A stretch of DNA of 64,000 bases from JBEISR01 sp044371425 (GTDB lineage: Bacteria; Planctomycetota; Planctomycetia; Pirellulales; Pirellulaceae), in the NCBI GenBank assembly GCA_044371425.1, contig JBILTR010000016.1, positions 62,001 through 126,000 on the forward strand, in the 5' to 3' direction. The stretch's first letter is position 1. Each line of letters begins with the position of its first letter. Under the pieces are notes generated by a model that saw only the letters and a program-made list of their open reading frames with translations, was not told the origin of the DNA and did no database searches. Of this stretch, positions 1 to 8,185 are shown piece after piece. A program made the position numbers and the translations under genes.

Positions 1-191
1 TTTCGGTCGAATTGCTTTCGACAACAATGTAGACAGGGAGCCCTTTTTTCTAATTCAAAGTGTCAGTAGCCCTCGGAGTGCTGATTCCAGATACTGCGAG
101 AAAGCATTGAAAGGCTATCGAGCCTCAAAGTGTGAGTGGTGGATCCTGGCGAATTCGAGAGCGGTTTGCTGCCGCCAATACTGGCAGGTCG

Positions 192-3100
192 CTAGGGATT
201 CGTTTGGCTGAGACTGGAGTCCAGCCTCAGGGAGCTAGCTCCCTGACCGTTCGTTTGCAACGTCTGAGCCACGCGGAAGCCGCGAAGTGAGTTTCTTTCC
301 GTCGGAAAGGCCCCGAATTTTTCTGTTGCGACCGATTGGTTGTCGCAAAGGCTTGCTGGACTGTCCCAGTGGCCTCCGCGGAAGCATTTGGGCCCCGAAG
401 ATGTAACCTCCTGGGATTCTCTTCCTTCATCCTCATTTTCTGTTGAGAATCGATCATCAAGCCATTCTGAAACGTTACCATCCATGTCAAAGAGCCCGTT
501 GGCGTTCGGCCGGAGTTGTGCTACGGGATGCCATATGTTCCCTGCATTTTCGCGATACCACGAGTATCGGTGGAGCAATGTCTCATCATTTCCGTGGCCA
601 AAGCGATAGTGCGAAGCATTCGAGGCTAACTGCCATTCTGCCAGGGTTGGAAGACGTAGACTGGATTCTTCCGCCGATCTTGGCTGGGTAGCGGCGGGAA
701 GAGAGTCCGGATGGCTTGGCTCTTGTTGCTGGAATCCAGCGCCGCGGGAGAACCAATGCAGGCAATCGGTGGCTTCCAGCCAGTTGGTCCTTACCACCGG
801 CTCGTCTGGCGCTAGAGGGCTGCGATTTCGAAAGTTCTGTAGCCCCAAGATCTCCCTGCGCCGGGCATCCCCATCAACTGGACTGAACCAACGCCAAGGG
901 ACTTCTCGATCGCTGATGGCGAAGGGCGGACCGGGTGTTGACTGGTGCGACTGATTCGAATGACTGGTGCTAGGCGGATAGAAGGCAATCATGGTGATAT
1001 GGAATGGTGATCCCAAGTCAATCGGTTCCAGGTTACCCGACGGCGAGTCATCAACGATATCCGGAAGCCCTTGCATTTTCTTCGGGTCGATTTCCAGAAC
1101 GTACCATTGCCGCCAGCCAGTTGGATCGTACGGCAAAGGATGTGAATCAATGGCTTGGACCTGAAGGGTGCGGCCCCATCGTCGGAGCAGCCAGCCGGTT
1201 GCACTGTGTACAGACCGACTGGGGTGGTTTCGGTAGATCGATACCAGTTGCTGGATTACGTTGTGGTCTTGGCTTTGAGGCACGTGTTCGGACGGTAATT
1301 CGCCCAGGACCAGAAGCAGTGCATACAGTTGCAAGTCATGGCGCAATCTAGCGTTTTCCTCGCGAGGGATGACAGCATTACTGAAATGCTCCAGTGCACG
1401 AAAAAAGGCTTCTGGCCTAGCGAAACGTCCCTCTAGGCAATAGGCCAGCAGAGCTACCGTATCCAGATGTTGTGGATCGTCCGGAAGGACATCGATGGAC
1501 AAGTTAGAATTCAACTGGAAGTGTGAAAGGCCCGCAATCCACTTGCGTGCCTTTTTCTTAGAGGAAAACTCTGCTCCTGCTTGATCGTAATCCAGTGGCG
1601 TTTCCTGCCATTCCTCCGCCAGCTTGTCTAGTGCCGGAAGCCCCAAGGATTCGCAACGATCGAGGGCAGCGTGGAAAATATGGGGGTGACCTTCCAACAG
1701 GACTTCGACCAAGGTGTCGAGATCGCGACCGGCGTGTGCGAAAGCAAGCTGGGAAGCCGCTAGCCATCTGTTTTGGTCGTGGGGCCCACAGGACCGCAGA
1801 AGTTTCAGGGCAGGGGATCGCAAATGGTGAGATACCGGACGCAGCATCTTCTCCCATTGCGATCGATCGTGCTGTTCCATGGAAGCCAAACTCAAAGCCA
1901 CGCGATCGGCAAAGTCGCTCCACTCAGGCGATTCAGGTGCGATTCGCGCCAAACCGGCCGCTGCCACCATCATCTTCCGTGAATCGCCATCTCTCATGGC
2001 TTTCCACCACGGGTTTGCAATCGCATCGGCGAATGGAATGAGTGCATCGATCAGGCTTGGAATCTCTCGAACATCGGCATCGAGAATTCTCTGAGCCAAA
2101 GGCGGTGCCTGCAGCGGGTCTCCTGGGAGCAAGGCAAGGCGAACGCGTGTTTCCAAGGGGGAGCCGGCCGTCAGAAGCAATTGCTTTTTCAGGCTTCCTG
2201 CAAATCGCTTGGGTTCCGCCCCAATCGACGCGATGGCTTGTTGTATGTGCGTCGGTTCCGCTTCCAATAGTCGATCCACCATCATCTGAGTCGTCCGGTC
2301 GTATCCCCGAATCGCCATCGCAATCGAAGCGACCATGGCAACACACAGTGCCAGAACCGCGGCGCTTCGCGTGCAATAGAAGCGATTGGATTGCTGCATC
2401 AATTGGCGTTCCTCTTGAGTCCACAGGGACGGCGAAGTCCAACGGTGAACCATCAGCCATTCCAGAAAGGTCGGCAGAAACCGGGGTTCCTGTCTCTCTT
2501 TCCACATCGAAGCCCGTTCTCTCAGCAAGATTCCAGCCCGACCTCGCGCCGTCTCCTGCTGTTTGAGCGCGCACCACTCGCGTAGCGAGGGTACTAGGTA
2601 GTCGTGTGTCAGTTGATAAGAAGAGCCGATGGAAAAGCTGGAGCCACTTTGGGAGTCGGGCGCATCGGGGCCATGCTGCTCCATCTCTGCCCGCAAAGGC
2701 TCCGAGGGTGTGATCAGCTTGAGCCTTCGATCGAGCAAGGCAATCAAGGATTGGAATTCGGCAGGGCGATTCTCGTATCCGCTGGCCAGAAGAAGTTCTT
2801 CTCGGCTCTTTTTCGCACCGCGAATGGTGCTGAGGCGATCGGGCAGAAGATGTTGAAGGACTGCGCGAGCGGCCTGCATGTGGGCCTCATTTTCGGGGTG
2901 GGATTGCTGGCCGCAGAATGTATCTTCCAGGTACTTGACCCCCAGTCCGGAAAGGCCACCGATCGTTTTCAACTCGCCTAAAGTCCATGGCCTGTCCGAC
3001 ATCATCAACGCAAAAAGCGATAATCGAACACTGACGACGCGGCCATCTTCAGCGAGTCGTTTGACCGACTCCCGAACAAAGCTTCGCTGATCTTCGTTGA

Positions 3101-5105
3101 GGGGTGTTTCACCTTGGAGAGGGAAAGCGCCGTATGCTCTACCAAGCCATTCCAGAACGCGCTCCGCATGGGCAGTTGAAAAGAGGTCCATCGCTGCCAA
3201 GTTTTCACCTTCCACAAGAGGTACTTCGACCTTGTGAAGCAATCTTGTTAAGGGAATCCAGAAGTCATCACGAACCACAATCAACGCCTGAAGACTGTGG
3301 CCATCACACTGTCGCAACGTCTCCGTCAACAGCCTCCAGGAAGTCTCGTCACTATCATGCAGCCATTGCTCTATCTGATCTAGTACCAGTACAACCTTCG
3401 AGTTGCTTCGCTTCTGAAACATATTCCGAATCTGTAGCATCAGATCGGGAAGGCTGATTTCTACTTTTGGGTCTTGGATCAAGCCACGAAGTGACTGGTC
3501 GAGAGAGGTAATCAAGGGGCGGTCATAAGCATCCAGATAGACAACCCTAACATAGTGGGGCAGTAGGGGAATGACTCCAGATTTCAGGAGTGAACTTTTC
3601 CCAGATCCGCTTGGCCCATAAAGGACTCCAACAGGGAAGGCACGATGTGCCTCCAAGGACTCCAGTCGCAGCTTCCAAAATCGAATCGACTCCGGAAGCC
3701 CCATCCGATCTCGGGGGCCAGGCAGGAGTGACGGAAAGAAATAGGCATCTTCACGGTCGAAGGATCGGAGCCCTTTTGGAATGACTGGGAGCCCGGCGCT
3801 GAGCAAATTCTCGACGGCAGCGGCCGTGGTCGATAGGGCAGTGCCTACCGGCCGGTGGTTGGGGTCTAGTGGATTCCTACCGATTGGTTCACAGGAGTAT
3901 CCATTTGCGTCAACTTCTAGCACTTCGCGGCAATGGACTAAATCCGACAACAGATCGATCGCCGACGAGTAGCGATCACTCTGTCGTTTCTCTAGGCACC
4001 GGCCGACGATGCGTTCCAGTTCATGGGGTGTTTCGGGCCGCAATTGACGCAAGGTCGTTGGTTCGCGACAGCAGATCGATTCTGCTAAATCGGCCGCCGA
4101 GTCGCCGAGGAATGGCCTTTTGGCGGCCAGCAGTTCGTAGAGCACCACACCCAGACTCCAAATGTCACTTCTAGCGTCGATGCGATGCGATTCTCCTCGT
4201 ACCCTTTCTGGCGACATGTAGTGGGGGGAGCCTGAGGGATCGTGATGACCAAGTTTTCGTTGGTCATCGTGGATCGCTAATCCGAAATCGGCAATCCGAG
4301 GATGCTGGCGATCGTCCAGCAGTAGGTTTTCAGGTTTCAGGTCGCGATGGTAGAACCCCTTCTGGTGAGCGTATGCGACGGCCTCCACAACCTTCGTCAT
4401 CAATTCCAGAACTGTCGTCACTGAAAGCCCATTGGGCGAGGCTTTTAGCAAATCGCGAAAATTCGTCCCCTCAATAAACTCCTGCACCAGGACCGGCGTC
4501 TGATGCTCAACGAATACATCGTGCAGAGTCACGATTCCGGGATGCCCACCTAGTTTCGCGGTGGTCCTGGCTTCGTTTGCAAATGGCTCGCACGCTGCAG
4601 CATCTGCAAATCGATCGTGGCGAGGTACTTTGAGAGCGACTTGGCGGTCGAGCTGTGGATCGTGCGCGAGATAGACGGTTCCAAATCCACCTCGGCCAAT
4701 TCGCCGGATGATGCGATACCTACCAAATGACTCGGGGTGCGAAGCCGCAGGCGTCGGCTCAGGGGATGCCCCGCCTTCGCTGGTTCCGATCTCTGGTTCG
4801 GTGGGCGACGAGAAGTTTCCGACCGGGAACGCCGCATGAATCACATCCGCAAGCTGAGGGAACCGTTTTAGGTAATCTGCGGGACGTGTCAGTTCTAGCG
4901 ATGCGCCCGTAGCCGCTAATTCCTCCAGCAGAAGTTCGTACATGAGAAGAGCTTGTGCATCGGCGGGAACCCTTGGCAGATACTCTTCGATCCTCGGGGA
5001 AGTACCTGCGAGGATTTCCCTAGCGAATTCGCGAATCAAAGGTTCAACTTGCCGCCGCAGATTCGACGAGCAGGCTCGAACGAACTCCGGTTCCCCATCG
5101 CTCAT
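192..5105 (-). CDS. Ser/Thr protein kinase - nSTAND1 NTPase - FGE/sulfatase-like fusion protein
   Basis: The 1637-residue signalling protein has three recognisable modules. A kinase domain (about residues 129-390) has a glycine loop GRGGFG at 137-142, Lys159, HRDLKPEN with Asp255, DFG with Asp273 and a MSPE activation-segment end. A second module opens with GLRSFDREDAYFF, the usual entry to nSTAND1 NTPases, and has Walker A GPSGSGKS at 497-504 and a hydrophobic Walker-B-like strand VVLVLDQIEQW. One membrane segment follows near residues 905-930, then a long helical, probably repeat-like region. The C-terminus resembles formylglycine-generating-enzyme/sulfatase-modifying domains: RLPTLAEW, GLFDMDGNVSEW, FRGGHW, RGFRVAQ. 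Only one of the two FGE catalytic cysteines appears kept (Cys1587), so I infer a binding rather than a catalytic domain. The start overlaps the upstream sigma-factor stop by 4 bases (ATGA), implying co-translation. Family assignment is firm; substrate and ligand are unknown. Confidence 0.9.
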   Translation of the reverse strand: MSDGEPEFVRACSSNLRRQVEPLIREFAREILAGTSPRIEEYLPRVPADAQALLMYELLLEELAATGASLELTRPADYLKRFPQLADVIHAAFPVGNFSSPTEPEIGTSEGGASPEPTPAASHPESFGRYRIIRRIGRGGFGTVYLAHDPQLDRQVALKVPRHDRFADAAACEPFANEARTTAKLGGHPGIVTLHDVFVEHQTPVLVQEFIEGTNFRDLLKASPNGLSVTTVLELMTKVVEAVAYAHQKGFYHRDLKPENLLLDDRQHPRIADFGLAIHDDQRKLGHHDPSGSPHYMSPERVRGESHRIDARSDIWSLGVVLYELLAAKRPFLGDSAADLAESICCREPTTLRQLRPETPHELERIVGRCLEKRQSDRYSSAIDLLSDLVHCREVLEVDANGYSCEPIGRNPLDPNHRPVGTALSTTAAAVENLLSAGLPVIPKGLRSFDREDAYFFPSLLPGPRDRMGLPESIRFWKLRLESLEAHRAFPVGVLYGPSGSGKSSLLKSGVIPLLPHYVRVVYLDAYDRPLITSLDQSLRGLIQDPKVEISLPDLMLQIRNMFQKRSNSKVVLVLDQIEQWLHDSDETSWRLLTETLRQCDGHSLQALIVVRDDFWIPLTRLLHKVEVPLVEGENLAAMDLFSTAHAERVLEWLGRAYGAFPLQGETPLNEDQRSFVRESVKRLAEDGRVVSVRLSLFALMMSDRPWTLGELKTIGGLSGLGVKYLEDTFCGQQSHPENEAHMQAARAVLQHLLPDRLSTIRGAKKSREELLLASGYENRPAEFQSLIALLDRRLKLITPSEPLRAEMEQHGPDAPDSQSGSSFSIGSSYQLTHDYLVPSLREWCALKQQETARGRAGILLRERASMWKERQEPRFLPTFLEWLMVHRWTSPSLWTQEERQLMQQSNRFYCTRSAAVLALCVAMVASIAMAIRGYDRTTQMMVDRLLEAEPTHIQQAIASIGAEPKRFAGSLKKQLLLTAGSPLETRVRLALLPGDPLQAPPLAQRILDADVREIPSLIDALIPFADAIANPWWKAMRDGDSRKMMVAAAGLARIAPESPEWSDFADRVALSLASMEQHDRSQWEKMLRPVSHHLRSPALKLLRSCGPHDQNRWLAASQLAFAHAGRDLDTLVEVLLEGHPHIFHAALDRCESLGLPALDKLAEEWQETPLDYDQAGAEFSSKKKARKWIAGLSHFQLNSNLSIDVLPDDPQHLDTVALLAYCLEGRFARPEAFFRALEHFSNAVIPREENARLRHDLQLYALLLVLGELPSEHVPQSQDHNVIQQLVSIYRNHPSRSVHSATGWLLRRWGRTLQVQAIDSHPLPYDPTGWRQWYVLEIDPKKMQGLPDIVDDSPSGNLEPIDLGSPFHITMIAFYPPSTSHSNQSHQSTPGPPFAISDREVPWRWFSPVDGDARRREILGLQNFRNRSPLAPDEPVVRTNWLEATDCLHWFSRGAGFQQQEPSHPDSLPAATQPRSAEESSLRLPTLAEWQLASNASHYRFGHGNDETLLHRYSWYRENAGNIWHPVAQLRPNANGLFDMDGNVSEWLDDRFSTENEDEGRESQEVTSSGPKCFRGGHWDSPASLCDNQSVATEKFGAFPTERNSLRGFRVAQTLQTNGQGASSLRLDSSLSQTNP

Positions 5106-5737
5106 TTCAGCGCCTCGGGTGTCCAGAGCTTACGGATGAAGGCAAGATTACGTTCCACAGTGCGTAGACTGAGCGACAATCGCTGTGCGATTTCGCTGTT
5201 GGAATAGCCGGATAACTTGGCTTGAGCGATTTGGGAGAGAACCGGATCGAACGACAGGGTCGCCAATCGCTCCGTCAGTTGCTCCGCGCAGAGTGCTGAA
5301 AATTCCGCCGTCGGTTCGCCACCAACCACCTGCTCCATTGCACGCCCCTGCAGGGAATCGGTATCGGCGAGTTCCGATTCCCGGAAAACGCGCCAGCCCC
5401 CTCTCTTGGATGCAAGCTCTTTTCGCCGCAAGGAAACTGCTTCCCGTTCGGTAAGCATCACGAGGATTTGCCATAGATCTTGTCGGTCCTGAAGGTCCGG
5501 AAAGCGATTCTGTTCGATCCCGATCAAGAGGTCATGGAACACGGAGTTGGCGGCGTCGTTTTCATCCGCTAGACGCCGTGGTACCGAACCGATTCGGGCG
5601 CGTGCCAGTCGGACCAGTCGGGTCACGTACCGGATCCAAAGTTCCTGCGCAGCCGATTGGTCGCCCGATTTAAGAAAGGCGATCCAGCGGGTAACGGAAT
5701 GTTCGTCATTATTTGAAGAAGATTGGGAGTCGCTCAT
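5102..5737 (-). CDS. ECF-type RNA polymerase sigma factor (Sigma70_ECF family)
   Basis: A 211-residue sigma factor that would direct RNA polymerase to a dedicated promoter set. Region 2 is seen in the N-terminal half (WIRYVTRLVRLARARIG, then DENDAANSVFHDLL). The C-terminal region-4 helix-turn-helix reads SGYSNSEIAQRLSLSLRTVER. It resembles the planctomycete Sigma70_ECF family rather than classical short ECFs. Its stop codon overlaps the start of the 1637-residue kinase/nSTAND protein, so the two are one translational unit. No separate anti-sigma gene is seen here, which fits the known planctomycete pattern in which a Ser/Thr kinase replaces the anti-sigma factor; that link is inference. The last gene on this strand before a 351-bp non-coding stretch, so the promoter should lie there. 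Confidence 0.88.
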   Translation of the reverse strand: MSDSQSSSNNDEHSVTRWIAFLKSGDQSAAQELWIRYVTRLVRLARARIGSVPRRLADENDAANSVFHDLLIGIEQNRFPDLQDRQDLWQILVMLTEREAVSLRRKELASKRGGWRVFRESELADTDSLQGRAMEQVVGGEPTAEFSALCAEQLTERLATLSFDPVLSQIAQAKLSGYSNSEIAQRLSLSLRTVERNLAFIRKLWTPEALK

Positions 5738-6088
5738 AGATTCCCATTCTAGTGTCCATCATTTACCCGTCGCAACGCGTTTCCAGGCGGTTTCGGGTTC
5801 TGCTGCCACTTGGTAAGTCCTGTGGAATGCTGCAGGTATCAATTACTTCCACACAATCCTGATTTGCTCCAGCAATTCCAGTGCAAGGAAAATCCGGGTT
5901 CTCTAATTTCAATCGCGTGGCAGCGTCGGAATCCAGTCTGTGGATTGAGTGAAGAAATTCGTGATAAAGAGAGATCGCCCTGCCATGACATTGTCTCTGC
6001 TGCCAGGAATCAATGAACTGTCCCATGCATTGATTCCCTGTCGACTTTCGCTCACTCCCGTCGAGCTATCTAGAATATGTCGAATGAA
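5738..6088. other. Intergenic region upstream of the ECF/kinase operon
   Basis: A 351-bp stretch between the start of the ECF sigma gene and the stop of the PEP-CTERM gene, both on the minus strand. The short open frames here have no recognisable protein features. It should hold the promoter of the sigma/kinase operon and the end of the PEP-CTERM transcript. I cannot point to a convincing terminator or promoter. Confidence 0.5.
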
Positions 6089-6904
6089 TCACGTTTTGCG
6101 TCGAAGAGTGCGAGCCAGAGGTAGGGCCAAAGTCGCTAAGCAGAATACCGAAGAAGGCTCCGGGACGTGGTTGGCCTCCACTTGGAGTGACCATTCGCTG
6201 AAATCATTACCATAAGTCGGAGAACCAGATGGATTGACGCCGGTTGGTACTTTCCTGCCGAATAGTGTCGCTACGATAATATCCATGTCGTCGCCATGCA
6301 TTTTATTTGCAATGGTCAAATCACCCGTCGTACCATTTGGCCTACCAAAAAGTGGATTGCCAGATCCATCCATTCCCAAGTCCCTGAGCTTTACTCCATT
6401 GTTAGGGTTCTCTCCTGGATGTGGTGCGATATGGTGAGTGACCCAAATATCTTTTGCGATTACGCGATCGATAGGAAAAAACAAGACACCGGTATCTAAA
6501 TCGATTTTAAGATCGATGGACCAGAGAGGTGGTCCTGCTAAAGCAGATCTCGCAAAGATCTGTAACCGAAATGGATTCTCCGCAACCATTTTTCCGTCAG
6601 GATAGATCGATGTGAAACTGATGTTAAAGTGTGTCTCAGAAGCAGATCCAATAACCTGCAGTTGGTAGTTTTTGACAACGCCAAGATGAGGCCAGATGTC
6701 ATCTGATCCGCCGTTTACTAGACCAAGATTTGCTGGTGCACCTCCATTGTATTGGCCTTCGAAAATGATAGCCGCCTCGGATGACTTTGGCGGAAGGCAG
6801 GCCAACGCCCAAAGGAGACTGAAGGATGTAGTAAAAATTGAAATAATTTTTTTGATCCGAATCGGTGAGTTCATGCAAGAATTCATAGCTGCAATGGGCT
6901 CCAT
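6089..6904 (-). CDS. PEP-CTERM sorting domain protein
   Basis: An exported protein of about 271 residues with an N-terminal signal segment (IISIFTTSFSLLWALACLPP, Ala-type cleavage near SSEA) and a C-terminal VPEPSS motif, a short hydrophobic stretch and a basic tail ending RRK. That is the PEP-CTERM sorting signature recognised by exosortase/EpsH-type enzymes. The middle is a beta-rich region of unknown function. The open frame reaches upstream to 7144, but those residues look non-protein-like and precede the signal sequence. I therefore place the start at 6904, with ATGs at 6886 and 6874 as alternatives; none has a strong ribosome-binding site. Base composition is more AT-rich than its neighbours. 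No exosortase gene is in the window. Confidence 0.75.
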   Translation of the reverse strand: MEPIAAMNSCMNSPIRIKKIISIFTTSFSLLWALACLPPKSSEAAIIFEGQYNGGAPANLGLVNGGSDDIWPHLGVVKNYQLQVIGSASETHFNISFTSIYPDGKMVAENPFRLQIFARSALAGPPLWSIDLKIDLDTGVLFFPIDRVIAKDIWVTHHIAPHPGENPNNGVKLRDLGMDGSGNPLFGRPNGTTGDLTIANKMHGDDMDIIVATLFGRKVPTGVNPSGSPTYGNDFSEWSLQVEANHVPEPSSVFCLATLALPLARTLRRKT

Positions 6905-7463
6905 TAGATATAGGTCGAAAGCGGAATGGACTAAATTGTTATTTTCAGAGTTTCGTCCGTGAGGTGATTCTTCACTGGTGAGCAAGCAAACAGACTGCTT
7001 CAGCTTGGCAGGTGTGTTTCGTTGCTCAAGATTCGGACATCGCCTCTTAGATGGCAACTTGATGCCCCGGCGTGTATTCGCTTTGATCGCGTTTTCGGAC
7101 TTGTTGCATTCATTCGAGGTCTTACCGTTTGCTAGGGCGCTCATCTAAGCAGTCTTGGGCGTTGCTTTTTTCGAAGAAATCGATAAATATGGAATCCGGT
7201 ATTTTGATGACTTGGGAGGATGGGAAGTCATGGTTGAGCGAGCCTCTAAAAGTGATCGTATTCTTCGATCGTCGCCGTCCACGTGAACTTTTTCAGACAC
7301 ATCCCCCCAGATGCTCACTCGCAAACGGCGGGGGCTCACCGCCAAGTTTTTTAGAAAATCGCAAGGGGCTGTTTTTTTCCGAAGCAATTACGCGGTCGGT
7401 TCAGCCTGGGTTCCCGGCACCGTGCTGGTAAGGTTGCCTTTGTTGATAAGACCGAGGATAGGC
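6905..7463. other. Intergenic region between PEP-CTERM gene and tandem repeat array
   Basis: About 560 bp without a supportable gene. Open frames on both strands give low-quality, arginine- and serine-rich translations. It probably holds the promoter of the PEP-CTERM gene and ends at the sharp left edge of the 221-bp repeat array. Confidence 0.45.
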
Positions 7464-8150
7464 TTGACGCACGCGAAGTCGCGAAGGCGCGAAGAAGGAG
7501 AAGAGGTAGATATTGGATTGGCAGAAGGCCAATGCGATCAGTCGAAAGGGGGCAATTGCGAAGACTCCCCGGTCAAGGAGATGCCTGGATATCGAATGAT
7601 CCATCGCAATAGTCGACGGTCTATACGCATGACTTCGCGTCTTCGCGCCTTCGCGAGAGCCATCGATCGGGCAAGGCTGAGGGATTGACGCACGCGAAGT
7701 CGCGAAGGCGCGGAGAAGGAGAAGAGGCAGATATTGGATTGGCAGAAGGCCAATACGATCGGTCGAAAGGGGGCAATTGCGAAGACTCTCCGGTCAAACA
7801 GATGCCTGGATATCGATTGATCCGTCGCAATAGTCGACGGTCGGTACGCATGGCTTCGCGTCCTCGCGCCTTCGCGAGAGCCATCGATCGGGCGAGGCTG
7901 AGGGATTGACGCACGCGAAGTCGCGAAGGCGCGAAGAAGGAGAAGAGGAAGATATTGGATTGGCAGAAGGCCAATGCGATTGGTCGAAAGGGGGCAGTCT
8001 CGAAGACTCTCCGGTCAAGCAGATGCCTGGATATCGATTGATCCGTCGCAGTAGCCGACGGTCTGTACGCATGGCTTCGCGTCTTCGCGCCTTCGCGAGA
8101 GCCATCAGTCGGGCAAGGCTGAGGGATTGACGCACGCGAAGTCGCGAAGG
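7464..8150. repeat. 221-bp tandem repeat array (3.1 units) with inverted-repeat unit ends
   Basis: Three full units (7464-7684, 7685-7905, 7906-8126) and a 24-bp partial fourth (8127-8150) follow each other with an exact 221-bp period and no indels; they differ only by scattered substitutions. Each unit opens with ACGCGAAGTCGCGAAGGCGC and near its end carries CTTCGCGTCTTCGCGCCTTC, an imperfect inverted repeat of the opening. A single unit could therefore fold as a long stem around a core of about 150 bp. Because 221 is not a multiple of three, the 74-codon frame in each unit ends in a TGA that overlaps the TTG opening the next; I regard these frames as spurious. The array ends 35 bp downstream of the phosphodiesterase gene stop. 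Confidence 0.93.
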
Positions 8151-8185
8151 AAGAAAGTCCGGACACCGCTGCAGGGTAGCACCGT

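Noticed and set aside
7311..8130. 74-125 residue Arg/Glu-rich frames across the 221-bp repeats, both strands
   Set aside because: They exist because of the repeat structure; composition is not protein-like and the frame shifts from unit to unit.
7464..8150. CRISPR array
   Set aside because: The period is 221 bp with no short conserved repeat separated by unique spacers, and no cas genes are present.
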